The notes beneath the pieces were generated by a model. That model ran no database searches and was not told the origin of the DNA. It saw only the letters and a list, made by a program, of their open reading frames with translations. Below are positions 26,341 through 36,689 of a stretch of 64,000 bases of DNA, in pieces. Within the stretch, counting starts at the first letter, position 1; the number at the start of each line of letters is the position of its first letter. Position numbers and translations under genes: made by a program. This stretch comes from Sphingomonas sp. S1-29 (GTDB taxonomy: Bacteria > Pseudomonadota > Alphaproteobacteria > Sphingomonadales > Sphingomonadaceae): the NCBI RefSeq assembly GCF_026167545.1, contig NZ_CP110678.1:1733501-1797500 (forward strand), written 5' to 3'.

Positions 26341-28746
26341 ATGGACGGCATCTTTCTGATCGTGCTGCTGATCCTGGGCGGGCTGTTGTTCGACGCGCGC
26401 CGGCGGATCGCCGCGCTCGAGCGCGCGCTGGGGAGCGGCGAGGTTTCCGCGCCGGTCGTCGATCGAGCGTTGCGATCGCCGCCTGCGGCGCCACGATCGA
26501 TGCCGAAAGTACCGCGCCCGCGGATCGCCATCCCCGATGTCGAGACGCTGATCGGCGGCAAATTGCCGGTGTGGATCGGCGGCATCGCGCTGGTGCTCGC
26601 CGGCTTCTTCCTGGTGCGCGCGGCAATCGACACCGGGCTACTCGGGCCGGGAGTGCGCGCGGCGCTTGCGGCGGTGTTCGCGGTGGTGCTGGTCGCGGCG
26701 AGCGAGGCGGCGCGCCGGTTCGGCCCGACGCGCGACGATCCACGGATCTCGCAGGTGCTGAGCGGTGCGGGGATCGCGAGCGCTTACGGCACCCTGTACC
26801 TGGCGGCTGCATCCTACCAGCTGATCGATCCGCTGCCCGCGTTCGGGGTGATGGTGGCGATCACCGGCATCGCGCTCGCGCTGGCGGTGCGTCATGGGCC
26901 GCCGACCGCGGTGATGGCGCTGGCGGGCGGATTCGCCGCGCCGCTGGTCGCGGGATACGACGCTGCGGGGCTCGGCGCGCTGCTGGTCTATCTGGGGCTG
27001 TTCGTCGGCGCGCTGTTCGGCCTCGGCATCAATCGCGGTTGGACGTGGCTGACCATCGCGGCGGCGCTCGCAGGCTTCGGCTGGGCGAATTTCCTGGGGC
27101 TGGCGCTGGGCGACGGCGATGTCGCGGCGGTGGGGCTGTTCGTGGTGGTGCTAGCGATCGCGACGACGCTGGCATTGCCGCCAGGTGCGCGCGCCTGGCT
27201 TCGCGTCGCGCCGCTGGCCGCCGGGCTGCTGCAATTGCTGGTGTTCGCGCCGACGCTCGACTTCGGTCCGTTCGCATGGGGGTGCCATCTGGTACTCGCC
27301 GGCGCGGCGTTGATCCTCGCGTGGCGCGACGAACGGTTGCTGCCAGCGCCCGCGGTGGCGGCGGTGCTGACCTTGGTGCTGCTGGGAATGGGGGCGGACC
27401 GCGTCGCGGGACTGGCGGCGATCGTGGCGACCGCGATGTTCGCAGGCGCGGGGCTGGCGCGCTCGCGGCGCCATGCGATGTGGGCGATGACCGCGCTGCT
27501 CGGGCTGCTCGGGCCGGTGCTGGTGCTGCACGCCGCGACGCCGGCGCTGCTGCCGAGCGCGCTATGGGCGCTGATCGAACTGGCCGCGGCGGGGGCGGCG
27601 GGATGGCTGAGCTGGCGGCATCGCGATCGCACGAGCGGACGCGATGTCGGGCTGGTCGGCGGCGCGCTCGGCACGGTGCTGGCGGGGGTGACGGGCATCG
27701 CCGCGCTCGCCGGAAGCGAGACGCTCGCCTTGCTCCTCGCCGCGGCGATGGCGGGGCTGTATTTCTGGACGCGGAAAACCCGCGCCGACGCGCTGGCGAT
27801 CACCCCCGCCCTCCCCTTCGCCGCCGCGATCGCCGCGGCGGTGGTGCCGATCGGCCAGCTGCTGATCGCGGCGGTGAGCAGCATCGGCGGCGATACGCTG
27901 CCCTATCGCGAGCTGCCCGCGATCGGCGTGCTGCTCCGCGACCTGATGCCAGCAATGCTGGTGGCCGCCGCGCTGCTGGTCGACCCCGCCGCACTCGCAC
28001 GCGCGCGCCGGCCGATGGCGGGGCTGGCGGCGGCGGGGATCGTTGCGATCCTCTACACGCTCGCCAAGCAGCCGCTGGCGATCGCGACCGAGCCCGCGTT
28101 CGTCGGCTGGGGCTTTACCGAGCGCGCGCTCATCACCCAGGCGATGCTGGTGACAGGCTGGCTGATCGCACGCACCCGCCGCGCGCCGCGGCTGGGCGAT
28201 GCGTTGTTGCTGCTCGCGCTGTTCCGGATCGCGTGGTTCGACCTGATCCTACTCAACCCGGTGGTCGTCCGCCAAGCGGTCGGCGCCGCCGCCGTGCTGC
28301 ACGCCGCGCTTGCAGCCGGCTTGCTATGGACCTGGCCGGCGCAGCGCCCCGCGATCCGCATCGCCGCGCTGGCGATGACGTTGGTCGCCGCGCTCGCGGT
28401 GGTACGGCAAGCAGCGCATGGCAGCCTGCTCACCGGCCCGGTCGGCACGCCCGAAAATTGGGGCTATTCGGCGGCGATGCTGCTGGTGTCGATCGCGTGG
28501 CTGTGGCGCGGGATCACCGGCGGCGCGCGCGACCAGCGCTTTGCCGGGCTGGGCTTGGTGCTGATCGTCTCGCTCAAGGTGTTCACGATCGACATCGCGC
28601 TCGAGGGGCTGCTGCGCGTCGTGTCGTTCCTGGGGATCGGGGTGACGCTGATCGCGATCGGCTGGGTCTACACCCGCTTCCTCGCGCGCGCCGCGCCGGT
28701 CACCCCAAATGATACTGCGCCGCCAGCCGATCCAGCGCCAGCGTAA
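26341..28746 (+). CDS. DUF2339 multi-pass membrane protein
   Basis: An 801-aa inner-membrane protein. The ATG at 26341 begins MDGIFLIVLLILGGLLFDAR. A short cytoplasmic region with LIGGKLPVWIGGIALVLAGF follows, then more than 20 hydrophobic helices to the C-terminus. This is the pattern of DUF2339 (COG5373), whose function is unknown. The composition is extremely rich in Ala, Leu and Gly. The 3' end overlaps the convergent DUF6456 gene by 47 bp. Confidence 0.88.
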   Translation: MDGIFLIVLLILGGLLFDARRRIAALERALGSGEVSAPVVDRALRSPPAAPRSMPKVPRPRIAIPDVETLIGGKLPVWIGGIALVLAGFFLVRAAIDTGLLGPGVRAALAAVFAVVLVAASEAARRFGPTRDDPRISQVLSGAGIASAYGTLYLAAASYQLIDPLPAFGVMVAITGIALALAVRHGPPTAVMALAGGFAAPLVAGYDAAGLGALLVYLGLFVGALFGLGINRGWTWLTIAAALAGFGWANFLGLALGDGDVAAVGLFVVVLAIATTLALPPGARAWLRVAPLAAGLLQLLVFAPTLDFGPFAWGCHLVLAGAALILAWRDERLLPAPAVAAVLTLVLLGMGADRVAGLAAIVATAMFAGAGLARSRRHAMWAMTALLGLLGPVLVLHAATPALLPSALWALIELAAAGAAGWLSWRHRDRTSGRDVGLVGGALGTVLAGVTGIAALAGSETLALLLAAAMAGLYFWTRKTRADALAITPALPFAAAIAAAVVPIGQLLIAAVSSIGGDTLPYRELPAIGVLLRDLMPAMLVAAALLVDPAALARARRPMAGLAAAGIVAILYTLAKQPLAIATEPAFVGWGFTERALITQAMLVTGWLIARTRRAPRLGDALLLLALFRIAWFDLILLNPVVVRQAVGAAAVLHAALAAGLLWTWPAQRPAIRIAALAMTLVAALAVVRQAAHGSLLTGPVGTPENWGYSAAMLLVSIAWLWRGITGGARDQRFAGLGLVLIVSLKVFTIDIALEGLLRVVSFLGIGVTLIAIGWVYTRFLARAAPVTPNDTAPPADPAPA

Positions 28747-29176
28747 GCACCAGCCGCCCCGCGCGCGCGGGCCAGCCGAGCGCCTTTTCGGCATCGGGCA
28801 GCCGTTCGCCCGCGCACACCACGCGCCACAGGATGTCGCTCAGGCCTGGCCCCGCCGCCGCGACCGCTGCATCGAAGCGGCGCTTGGCGGCGATCTGCGC
28901 CAGCGTCGGGTCGATCGAATCGGGTGCCCCGCGCCGCCCGCTGCCGATCGGCGACGCCTCCCAGCGCATCGTGACGCACGGGGCGAGCGAAGCGGTTTCA
29001 TAATCGGCGCGTAGCCGCTCGCCCGCTGCATATTGCCGCGCATCGATCAGATCGCGTGCGCGCAGCCAAGACAAGGGCGATTCGGCAAGGTTGACCTGTA
29101 CCGAACGCCCCGCGGTGCGGGGGCGCTTGCCCGTGGGTGATCCATTCTCCAGCCCCTGTTCGATCAGTTCGCGCAT
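28700..29176 (-). CDS. DUF6456 domain protein
   Basis: A 158-aa basic protein with GGGAG before its ATG. The body (ESPLSWLRARDLIDARQYAAGERLRADYE) and the tail (LSDILWRVVCAGERLPDAEKALGWPARAG) match the DUF6456 family, which in longer alphaproteobacterial proteins follows a helix-turn-helix region; here only the DUF6456 part is present. The last segment resembles a DNA-binding helix bundle. The 95-bp gap to the divergent HTH gene suggests shared control. Function unknown. Confidence 0.72.
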   Translation of the reverse strand: MRELIEQGLENGSPTGKRPRTAGRSVQVNLAESPLSWLRARDLIDARQYAAGERLRADYETASLAPCVTMRWEASPIGSGRRGAPDSIDPTLAQIAAKRRFDAAVAAAGPGLSDILWRVVCAGERLPDAEKALGWPARAGRLVLTLALDRLAAQYHLG

Positions 29177-29271
29177 ATGTTTCTCCCTGTACCAGCGTCG
29201 GCAAGGCTTGCCACAACGTCACGCTTGTAGGACAGGGTAGAAACCCAAATGGTTCGCTGAAGGAGCTGCCG

Positions 29272-29835
29272 ATGATCACTGCGATCCGCGAGGTTCGCCG
29301 CGCCAAGCAGATGACGCTCGACGACGTCGCGCGGCGCTGCCAGCCGCCGACCACCGCGCAGACGATCGGCCGGCTCGAAACGGGCACGCGGACGGTGTCG
29401 GTGGTGTGGCTCAACCGGATCGCCGCCGCGCTGGGGGTCGAGGCGTCGGATCTGGTGACTCTGCCCGATCGTCCCGACATCGCGGTCGCCGCGGTGCTCG
29501 ATGCGGGCGGCGCGCACGCCCCAGGCCGCCCCGCAACGGTGGTGCCGCCGCGCGCTGAAGCCGATCTGGTCGCGGTCACCGTCGCCGCGAGCATCGGCGA
29601 TTATCGTACGGGCGACGTCGTCTGGTGCCGCCGCCTCGCCCCCGAGGCATTTGGGCGCGGGGTGAACCGCGACGTGCTGGTACCGCGCCCCGCCGGGCGT
29701 TTCGTGTTCGGCCGGCTGATCGACCGCGACGGCGGCAAGCTGCATTTGCTGCCGCTCGGGGCGAACAGCCGCCAGCAGGTGGTCACCGACCCGCCCTGGA
29801 TGGCGGTGGCGGTGCAGCTGGTGCGGACACTCTAG
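29272..29835 (+). CDS. XRE-family transcriptional regulator
   Basis: A 187-aa protein with AAGGAG 7 nt before the ATG. Residues 1-62 form a Cro/C1-type helix-turn-helix ([20 protein letters not shown] ... [20 protein letters not shown]). The C-terminal half (about 70-187) resembles the peptidase S24-like domain of phage repressors in length and strand pattern, but I see no Ser-Lys dyad, so it is probably a non-cleaving sensor domain. Target genes are unknown; it is divergent from the DUF6456 gene. The stop overlaps the end of the HerA-like ATPase gene by 4 bp. Confidence 0.8.
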   Translation: MITAIREVRRAKQMTLDDVARRCQPPTTAQTIGRLETGTRTVSVVWLNRIAAALGVEASDLVTLPDRPDIAVAAVLDAGGAHAPGRPATVVPPRAEADLVAVTVAASIGDYRTGDVVWCRRLAPEAFGRGVNRDVLVPRPAGRFVFGRLIDRDGGKLHLLPLGANSRQQVVTDPPWMAVAVQLVRTL

Positions 29836-31457
29836 CCGCGAAACATCCCACCCAGCACGCCGCGCAGGATCTTCGCGCCGAGCCCGCCCGCCCCGCGCTT
29901 CGATCCGAAGACCGCCTTGGTCACTTCGCTCGCGACGGTCCGCCCGACGGTCGAGGAAGCCGAGCGCGTCGCCGAGGTGACCGCGCGGTTCCAGGGCGAC
30001 GCCGCCTCGGCGCGCGCCCGTTCGCGCGCGGCGCGGTCGGCTTCGCGCTGGGCGGCGAGCCGGTCGCGTTCGGCTTGCTTGGCAGCGCGCGCCTGCTCCT
30101 TGGCTGCATGCGCGTCGGCCTTCGCATCGGCGGCATCGGCCTGTGCTTCGGCAGCCGCGGCCTCGGCCTCGGCGCGCTTGGTGCCGAGCAGTTCATGCGC
30201 CGAGTCGCGATCGATCGGCGTGTCGTAGCGGTCGCCGATCGCGTCGGTCGCGATCAGCACCCCGCGCTCGACCGGGGTGACCGGCCCCACCCGCGAACGC
30301 GGCGGGCGCACCAGCGTGCGCTCGACCGGGGCGGGGGCGCCATCGGCCTGGAGCATCGACACCAGCGCCTCGCCGACCTTCAATTCGGTGATCGCGGTTT
30401 CGACATCGATCGCGGGGTTGCTGCGGAAGGTTTCGGCCGCCGCGCGAACGCCGCGCTGGTCGCGCGGGGTGAAGGCGCGCAGCGCATGTTGCACGCGGTT
30501 GCCTAGCTGCCCCGCGACTCCCTCGGGAATGTCGATCGGGTTCTGCGTCACGAAATAGACGCCGACGCCCTTCGACCGGATCAGCCGGACGACCTGTTCG
30601 ACCTTCTCGAGCAGCGCCGCGGGGGCCTCGTCGAACAGCAGATGCGCCTCGTCGAAGAAGAAGACCAGCTTGGGCTGGTCGGGGTCGCCGACCTCGGGCA
30701 GCGTTTCGAACAGTTCGGAAAGCAGCCACAGCAGGAAGGTGGCGTAGAGCCGCGGCGAGGCCATCAGCTTGTCGGCGGCGAGGATGTTGACGATCCCGCG
30801 CCCCTGATCGTCGACGCCCATGAAATCGGCGATGTCGAGCGCCGGCTCGCCAAAGAACTGCTCGGCCCCCTGCCCGCGCAGCTGGAGCAGCTGGCGCTGG
30901 ATCGCGCCGACGCTCGCCTTGCTGACATTGCCATAGGTCGTCGAGATAGCCGCGGCGCGATCGGCGATGTCGGCGAGCATCGCCTGGAGATCGTCGAGGT
31001 CGAGCAGCAACAGCCCCTCCTCGTCGGCTAGGTGGAAGGCGATCGCGAGCACGCCCTCCTGCGTCTCGTTCAGCCCCATCAGCCGCGCGAGCAGCAGCGG
31101 CCCCATTTCGGAAATCGTCGCGCGGACGGGATGGCCCTGTTCACCGAACAGGTCCCAGAACTGCACCGGGGTTTCGGCATAGGCCCATTCGGTGTCGCCG
31201 ATCTCGGCGGCGCGCGCGGCGAAGGGGGCGTGGGTCTTGGCGAGCGGCGATCCCGCCATCGCCAGCCCGGACAGGTCGCCCTTCACGTCGGAGACGAAGA
31301 CGGGGACGCCCGCGGCGGAGAAACCCTCGGCCAGCCCCTGCAGCGTCACGGTCTTGCCGGTGCCGGTGGCGCCGGCGATCAGTCCGTGGCGGTTGGCGCG
31401 CTTGAGCACCAGCGATTGCCGCTGCCCGCCGCCGGTGCCGATAAAGAGTTCCGCCAT
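29832..31457 (-). CDS. HerA-like ATPase (DUF853 family)
   Basis: A 541-aa P-loop ATPase of the HerA/FtsK superfamily, annotated in E. coli as YjgR. Walker A is GATGTGKT at 29-36 and Walker B lies in [16 protein letters not shown]. The C-terminal 130 residues contain a long Ala/Arg/Glu coiled coil (about 425-495) and end in a glycine-rich hydrophobic tail. HerA relatives move along DNA, but the role of this subfamily is not established, and no NurA nuclease is nearby. It follows htrA on the same strand with an 81-bp gap. Confidence 0.85.
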   Translation of the reverse strand: MAELFIGTGGGQRQSLVLKRANRHGLIAGATGTGKTVTLQGLAEGFSAAGVPVFVSDVKGDLSGLAMAGSPLAKTHAPFAARAAEIGDTEWAYAETPVQFWDLFGEQGHPVRATISEMGPLLLARLMGLNETQEGVLAIAFHLADEEGLLLLDLDDLQAMLADIADRAAAISTTYGNVSKASVGAIQRQLLQLRGQGAEQFFGEPALDIADFMGVDDQGRGIVNILAADKLMASPRLYATFLLWLLSELFETLPEVGDPDQPKLVFFFDEAHLLFDEAPAALLEKVEQVVRLIRSKGVGVYFVTQNPIDIPEGVAGQLGNRVQHALRAFTPRDQRGVRAAAETFRSNPAIDVETAITELKVGEALVSMLQADGAPAPVERTLVRPPRSRVGPVTPVERGVLIATDAIGDRYDTPIDRDSAHELLGTKRAEAEAAAAEAQADAADAKADAHAAKEQARAAKQAERDRLAAQREADRAARERARAEAASPWNRAVTSATRSASSTVGRTVASEVTKAVFGSKRGAGGLGAKILRGVLGGMFRG

Positions 31458-31538
31458 CTGCCTGCTCCCGATTGTCGAGGAGCAGGCATAGGCGAGTGGG
31501 CGGCCCGCGTCAGCAGCCCGGCGGTCGGTGAAACGCGA

Positions 31539-33071
31539 TCAGTCGATATCGATCGCGATATAGGTGCCGACCGGCGCGCGGGGCACCATGACGTAGAGCA
31601 GCACCGATGGGCGGTTGGCACGGCGTGCCGCGGCGATCTGCGCCGCAAAGTCGGCCGCCGTCGTTACCGGGGTGCGGTTGACCGACATGATCACCACGCC
31701 GCGGCGAAGCCCCTTGGTCGCGGCATCGCTGTTGGGGTCGGTCGCCGCGACGACGACGCCGCGGGTCGAGGCTTCGAAGCCGAGCGTGCGCGCGATCACC
31801 GGGGTGAGCGGCTGCACCGTTACGCCCGCGGGGGCATTTTCCTGCGGCTTGATCATCGCATCGGGACCGGCCTGGCCCTCTTCGTCCATCTGGAAGCCGC
31901 CCGCGAGATCCTCGTCGCTCGGCCGCGTGCCGACGGTGACGGTCAGCGTCTGGCGACGTCCGTCGCGCAGCACTTCAACCGGAATGCGCGTACCCGGGGG
32001 GGTGTTCGAGACGATGAAGCTGAGGTTGTTCTGCGGCGTCACTTCCTGGTTGTTGACGCGCGTCACGACGTCGCCCTGGCGGATGCCAGCGGCGGCGGCG
32101 GGCTGGCCGGGTTCGACCGAGCGGATCAGCTCGCCCTTGTTGCGATCGACGCCCAGCGCAGCGGCCAGATCCTCGTCGATCGCCTGCAGGCCGACGCCGA
32201 GATAGCCGCGCGTCGGGGTCTTGCCCTTCATCAGCGTGTCGACGATCGGCTTGGCCTGTTCGGCGGGAATCGCCAGGCCAATGCCGACATTGCCGCCGGT
32301 GGGCGACAATATCTGCGAGTTGATGCCGATGACGTTGCCCTGCATGTCGAACATCGGACCGCCCGAATTGCCGCGGTTGATCGAGGCATCGGTCTGGATG
32401 AAGCGATCGAACGCCGCCTGCTGGCCGGGATTGCCCGTGACGCGGTTGACCGCCGAGATGATCCCCGCGGTCACCGATCCGCCGAGCCCGAACGGGTTGC
32501 CGATCGCGATCACCCAGTCGCCGACGCGCGCCTGCTGCGAATTGCCGAAGCGGACGAAGGGCAGGTTGCGCCCCTCGATCTTGAGCACCGCAAGGTCCGA
32601 CGCGGCATCGCGGCCGACGACGCGGGCTTCATATTCCTTCTGGTCGGCGAGCGTCACGGTGACCGATTCGACCGTCGCGTTGGGCGCGCCGGGAGCGATC
32701 ACATGGTTGTTGGTGACGACATAGCCGTCGGCCGAGATCAGGAACCCCGATCCGAGCGACGATCCCTCGCGCGGACGCCCGCCGCCGCCCTGCTGGTTAT
32801 TGAAGAACTGCTCGAACGGCGTGCCGGCGAACGGATTCGGGGTGTTGGCGGCGGTGATCCGCTGCTTGGTCGAGATGTTGACGACAGCGGGCTGGAGCTT
32901 GGCGACCATGTCGGCAAAACTCATCGGCGCGCCCATGCGCGGCGCGCTGGCGTTGATCGCGCCGGGCTCGTTCTGCGCGGTCTGCGCCGAGGTAGCGCTG
33001 GGCTGGACTGCCAGGGTGACAGCGGTGCCGCCCAGCAACAGGGCGGAAGTGATGGCGTAGGCGTAACGCAC
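31539..33071 (-). CDS. degP: Do-family periplasmic serine protease (HtrA/DegP)
   Basis: Periplasmic protease-chaperone that degrades misfolded envelope proteins. The GTG at 33071 has GAGAGGAAA 6 nt upstream and starts a signal peptide (VRYAYAITSALLLGG, cleavage near SAQTAQ), giving 510 aa; a longer ATG frame at 33116 is less likely. The triad is H123 (TNNHVI), D159 (SDLAVLKI) and S236 (RGNSGGPMFD). Two PDZ domains follow (about 275-375 and 405-500). It lies downstream of hflK-hflC, all three genes acting in membrane protein quality control. Confidence 0.95.
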   Translation of the reverse strand: MRYAYAITSALLLGGTAVTLAVQPSATSAQTAQNEPGAINASAPRMGAPMSFADMVAKLQPAVVNISTKQRITAANTPNPFAGTPFEQFFNNQQGGGGRPREGSSLGSGFLISADGYVVTNNHVIAPGAPNATVESVTVTLADQKEYEARVVGRDAASDLAVLKIEGRNLPFVRFGNSQQARVGDWVIAIGNPFGLGGSVTAGIISAVNRVTGNPGQQAAFDRFIQTDASINRGNSGGPMFDMQGNVIGINSQILSPTGGNVGIGLAIPAEQAKPIVDTLMKGKTPTRGYLGVGLQAIDEDLAAALGVDRNKGELIRSVEPGQPAAAAGIRQGDVVTRVNNQEVTPQNNLSFIVSNTPPGTRIPVEVLRDGRRQTLTVTVGTRPSDEDLAGGFQMDEEGQAGPDAMIKPQENAPAGVTVQPLTPVIARTLGFEASTRGVVVAATDPNSDAATKGLRRGVVIMSVNRTPVTTAADFAAQIAAARRANRPSVLLYVMVPRAPVGTYIAIDID

Positions 33072-33187
33072 TCGTCGTTTCCTCTCAAGATTCGGTGTGG
33101 CGCACAGATGCAACACCGATGCTGAACTGCGATTGAATATGAACGAACCGTCAGCGACGGTCGTCCGTTCCCCCTTGAGTTCTTAGT

Positions 33188-34054
33188 CTAGTTTCCCTGG
33201 CCCTGAAACTCGCGCAGATAGTCATTGGTTTGTGGCGACAAGATGATCGAGGTACCGCCGCGCTTCTCGTCGCCATCGGCGCCGAAGCTGTAGCGATAGG
33301 ACTGCATCGCGCGATAGAAATCGTAGAATTGCGCGTCCTTGTTGAAGCTTTCGGCATAGACGCGGGCGGCCTGTGCATCGGCGTCGGCGCGGATGATCTG
33401 CGCCTGGCGCATCCCCTGCGCCTCGATCGTCAGTGCTTCCTGGCGGCGTGCGGTGCCCATCCGGCGCAGCGCCGATTCGAGCGGGGTGCCGGTGGGCAGA
33501 TCGGCATGGCGGATGCGAACGTCGACGATCTCGACGCCGTACTGCCGCGCGACGCGGTCGAGCCCCGCCTGGATATTGTCCATCACCTGCCCGCGCTCGG
33601 GGCTCAGCAAGGCCGCGAACTCGCGCTTGCCGAGCTCGTTGCGCAGCGCCGAGCCGAGGATCGGGCGAAGCTGGTCGGCGACGCGTGCCTCCGATCCTGC
33701 CGTAACGACCATCTGCAGCGGATTGACGACGCGGAAGCGGGCAAAGGCGTCGACCTGCAACCGCAGCTGATCGGTCGAGAGCACCGGCTGGTTGTCGAGC
33801 TCGATGTCGAGCACCCGCTTGTCGACCCAAACGACGCGGTCGATGAACGGGATCTTGGCGATCAGCCCCGCGCCGGTGTTGCCGAACGCCTGGTTGGGAC
33901 GCCAGGCGTTGACCGTGCCGATCGGCTGCTGGAAGCGCAGGATCACCGCCTGCTTGGTTTCGGGGACGACCACCAACGTGTTTGCCAACAGCACGACCAG
34001 CGCCAGCAACAGGATGCCGATCGCCATCGGATTGCGAAAAAGGCTGGCGTTCAC
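33188..34054 (-). CDS. hflC: Protease modulator HflC
   Basis: A 288-aa SPFH/Band 7 protein with one N-terminal transmembrane segment (about 10-30) and a periplasmic body. With HflK it forms the large cage around FtsH and limits its proteolysis. Diagnostic segments are VVVPETKQAVILRFQQPIG, HADLPTGTPLESALRRMGTA and the helical ADADAQAARVYAESFNKD. Its ATG overlaps the hflK stop (ATGA), so subunit synthesis is coupled. Confidence 0.95.
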   Translation of the reverse strand: MNASLFRNPMAIGILLLALVVLLANTLVVVPETKQAVILRFQQPIGTVNAWRPNQAFGNTGAGLIAKIPFIDRVVWVDKRVLDIELDNQPVLSTDQLRLQVDAFARFRVVNPLQMVVTAGSEARVADQLRPILGSALRNELGKREFAALLSPERGQVMDNIQAGLDRVARQYGVEIVDVRIRHADLPTGTPLESALRRMGTARRQEALTIEAQGMRQAQIIRADADAQAARVYAESFNKDAQFYDFYRAMQSYRYSFGADGDEKRGGTSIILSPQTNDYLREFQGQGN

Positions 34055-35199
34055 GGCTGGATTCCCTGGGTTGCGGCGGCGGGCGCGTCGGGGGTCTGCG
34101 GCGCGACCTGCGCGGTCGGCGCACGGCGGCCGGCGGCATCGGGCAGCGGCAGATAGGGGGTTACCCCGGGTGCCTCGACGATCGTCTTGTTCGAATTGGC
34201 GAGCACCGCTTCCATTGTCTCGTAATACAGACGGCGGCGGGTCACTTCGGGGGCCTGGCGATATTGCTCGTAGATCTTGTCGAAGCTGGCGGCTTCACCC
34301 TGTGCGCGCGCCAAGATTTGCTGCGCATAGGCGCGTGCCTGGTTGATGTCGGCCTGCGCCTTCTGCTGCGCGGCGCTCACCGCCTTGAAGTCCTCGTCGA
34401 CCGCCTGCGGTGCAACCGCCTGCTTGATCGCCACGCCCTGGACACGGATTCCCGAGCCATATTGGTCGAGGATCGTCTGCATCCGGATCGCGACTTCCGC
34501 CTCGATCGAAGTCCGTCCGGCGCCGATCGCCTGGTCGAGCGTGGTGCCCGCCACCGCTTCGCGCATCGCGCTTTCGGCGACCGCGCGCACGGTGTCGCGC
34601 GGGCTGGCGAGTTCGAAGACGAAATCCTCGGCATTCTTGACGTCCCAGCGCACCGAATAGGCCAGGTCGATGATGTTCTGGTCACCGGTCAGCACCAGAT
34701 TCTCAGTGCTCGCCTGCGGGAAGTCGTCGGTACGGATTTCCTGGACGTCCACCTTCTGCACGGTCGCGAAAGGGGCGGGCAGCGTCAGGTTGATGCCGGG
34801 GGACAAGGTGGTCGAATAGCGACCGAACAGCGACACGACGCCGCGTTCCTGCGGGCCGATCGGATGGATCGAGGTGAAGGCGATCCAGAGCAGCACCAGC
34901 AGCCCGAGCCCGAGAAACCAGATCGAGCGCCCGCCGGGCACCTGGAAATTGCCGCCGCCGAAGCCGCCGCCGCCTCCCCCGCCGCCACGTTTGGCGCGTT
35001 TGAGGAACTCGTCGAGCGAGGTCGCGGTGCCGGGCTTGGCGCGCCGCCCCTCGGGCGGGAACGCCCAGGGGTTGCGCGGGCCGCCGCTGTCGCCGCCGCC
35101 CGATCCATTGCCGCCCGCGCCACCGCCGCCCCAGGGGCCTTTCGGATTGTCGTTACGAAGCACGCCAGCGCGTGCGATCCACCCGTTTAGGTTCCACAT
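34051..35199 (-). CDS. hflK: FtsH protease activity modulator HflK
   Basis: A 382-aa partner of HflC. From the ATG at 35199 it has a cytoplasmic Gly-rich N-terminus (GPWGGGGAGG, then another Gly run near residue 75), a transmembrane segment (about 91-110, SIWFLGLGLLVLLWIAF) and the SPFH domain (IGPQERGVVSLFGRYSTTLS). The helical ADINQARAYAQQILARAQGE region follows. The Gly-rich cytoplasmic segment is typical of HflK. An upstream in-frame start at 35271 would overlap mrp and is rejected. Confidence 0.95.
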   Translation of the reverse strand: MWNLNGWIARAGVLRNDNPKGPWGGGGAGGNGSGGGDSGGPRNPWAFPPEGRRAKPGTATSLDEFLKRAKRGGGGGGGGFGGGNFQVPGGRSIWFLGLGLLVLLWIAFTSIHPIGPQERGVVSLFGRYSTTLSPGINLTLPAPFATVQKVDVQEIRTDDFPQASTENLVLTGDQNIIDLAYSVRWDVKNAEDFVFELASPRDTVRAVAESAMREAVAGTTLDQAIGAGRTSIEAEVAIRMQTILDQYGSGIRVQGVAIKQAVAPQAVDEDFKAVSAAQQKAQADINQARAYAQQILARAQGEAASFDKIYEQYRQAPEVTRRRLYYETMEAVLANSNKTIVEAPGVTPYLPLPDAAGRRAPTAQVAPQTPDAPAAATQGIQP

Positions 35200-35269
35200 G
35201 CAATCTTTATAAGGCGGCGCACGGCGAATTACAGTGCCGTGTGCCGTTTGTAGGTATAGATCGCGTGGC

Positions 35270-36229
35270 ATGACCCTTCAGGCCGCCATCGAAGCCATCC
35301 TCGCCCCGCTCGCCGCGGGCCGCGCCACCGTCCGCACCGACGGGCCGCGCGCCAATGTGATCCTCGACGTCAGCGGGCTGTCGACCAGCGCGCGCGATGC
35401 GCTTGCCGCCGAGGTCGAAGCCGCGACGGCTTCGGTGCCGGGGGTCGAGGCGGTACGCGTCGCGCAGACCAGCCAGCGCACCCGCCGCCGGCTGATCGCG
35501 GTCGCCAGCGGCAAGGGCGGCGTCGGCAAATCGACCGTGTCGACCAATCTGGCGATCGCGCTGGCGGCGCGCGGCCGGTCGGTGGGGATGATCGACGCCG
35601 ATATCTATGGCCCTTCGCAGCCCACCCTGCTCGGCGTGGTCGGGATCAAGCCCGAAGCGCGCGACAACAAGCTGGTGCCGGTGCCGACTGCCTATGGCGT
35701 GCCGGTGCTGTCGGTCGGCCAGTTGGTCGGTCCTGAAAAGGCGCTCGCCTGGCGCGGGCCGATGGCGACCAACGCGCTGACCCAATTGGTCGACGGCGCG
35801 TGGGAGGCCGATCTTCTGGTGGTCGACATGCCGCCGGGCACCGGCGACGTCCAATTGACGATGATCCAGAAGCACAAGCCCGAAGGCGTGGTGATCGTAT
35901 CAACCCCGCAGGATCTGGCGCTGATCGACGCGCGGCGCGCGATCGACCTGTTCGGGCAGACCGGGGTGCCGGTGATCGGCATCGTCGAGAATATGGCGGG
36001 CTATGCCTGTCCGCATTGCGGCGAAGTTTCGGACCCGTTCGGGTCGGGCGGCGCCGAGGCGGCGGCGGCTACCCTGGGCGTGCCGTTCCTCGGGCGAATC
36101 CCGCTGGCGATCGCGATCCGCAGCGCATCGGACGCGGGCGAGCCGCCGGCGGCGGGGAACGGCCCCGAGGGCGCCGCGTTCCATGATCTCGCCGCGTGCG
36201 TCGATGCGTGGCTCGATCGAAAGGACTAA
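35270..36229 (+). CDS. mrp: Mrp/ApbC family iron-sulfur carrier ATPase
   Basis: A P-loop scaffold that binds and transfers Fe-S clusters. It has 319 aa from the ATG at 35270, with an N-terminal MIP18-like region (about 1-85) and the deviant Walker A ASGKGGVGKSTVSTNLA. The segments DADIYGPSQPTLLG and VVDMPPGTGDVQLT follow, and the cluster-binding C-x-x-C is in YACPHCGEVSDPFG. It is divergent from hflK with a 70-bp promoter gap and followed after 3 bp by the CoA-binding gene. Confidence 0.94.
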   Translation: MTLQAAIEAILAPLAAGRATVRTDGPRANVILDVSGLSTSARDALAAEVEAATASVPGVEAVRVAQTSQRTRRRLIAVASGKGGVGKSTVSTNLAIALAARGRSVGMIDADIYGPSQPTLLGVVGIKPEARDNKLVPVPTAYGVPVLSVGQLVGPEKALAWRGPMATNALTQLVDGAWEADLLVVDMPPGTGDVQLTMIQKHKPEGVVIVSTPQDLALIDARRAIDLFGQTGVPVIGIVENMAGYACPHCGEVSDPFGSGGAEAAAATLGVPFLGRIPLAIAIRSASDAGEPPAAGNGPEGAAFHDLAACVDAWLDRKD

Positions 36230-36232
36230 GCG

Positions 36233-36661
36233 ATGCCGCTGAACCGCGACGAGGATATCAAGGCGCTGCTCGAAAGCGCGCGCACGATCGCGCTGGTCGG
36301 CGCATCGGACCGCCCCGATCGCGCGTCGAACCAGGTGATGGCGGCGCTCCAGCGCCACGGCTATCGCGTGATTCCGGTGAATCCGCAGATCACCGGCGAA
36401 CATATCCATGGCGAATTCGTGTTCCGCGAGCTCGGCCAACTGGGCGACCCGATCGACATCGTCGACATCTTCCGCAAGTCGGCCGATGCCGGCGGCGTGG
36501 TCGACGAGGCAATCGCGATCGGCGCGAAGGCGGTGTGGATGCAGCTCGGGGTGGTCGACGACGCCGCCGCGGCGCGCGCCGAGGCTGCGGGGCTGCAGGT
36601 GGTGATGGACCGCTGCCCCAAGATCGAGATTGCGCGGTTGGGGGTTGCGGGGGTCGGTTGA
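36233..36661 (+). CDS. CoA-binding domain protein (YccU-like)
   Basis: A 142-aa single Rossmann-like CoA_binding domain. The signature ALVGASDRPDRASNQVMAAL and the following YRVIPVNPQITGE match the YccU family. It resembles the nucleotide-binding half of succinyl-CoA synthetase alpha but lacks a catalytic domain. The role is unknown. It lies three bases after mrp, so the two genes are likely one transcript. Confidence 0.88.
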   Translation: MPLNRDEDIKALLESARTIALVGASDRPDRASNQVMAALQRHGYRVIPVNPQITGEHIHGEFVFRELGQLGDPIDIVDIFRKSADAGGVVDEAIAIGAKAVWMQLGVVDDAAAARAEAAGLQVVMDRCPKIEIARLGVAGVG

Positions 36662-36689
36662 GGCTGGCCCGGAGGCCCTCCCCCTACCA

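Noticed and set aside
29272..29835. HTH regulator considered as a prophage CI repressor marking a phage
   Set aside because: No integrase, structural or lysis genes lie nearby, and the neighbours are chromosomal housekeeping genes.
31032..33125. A 697-codon plus-strand frame
   Set aside because: Antisense shadow of htrA and the HerA-like gene, with the same composition bias and no motifs.
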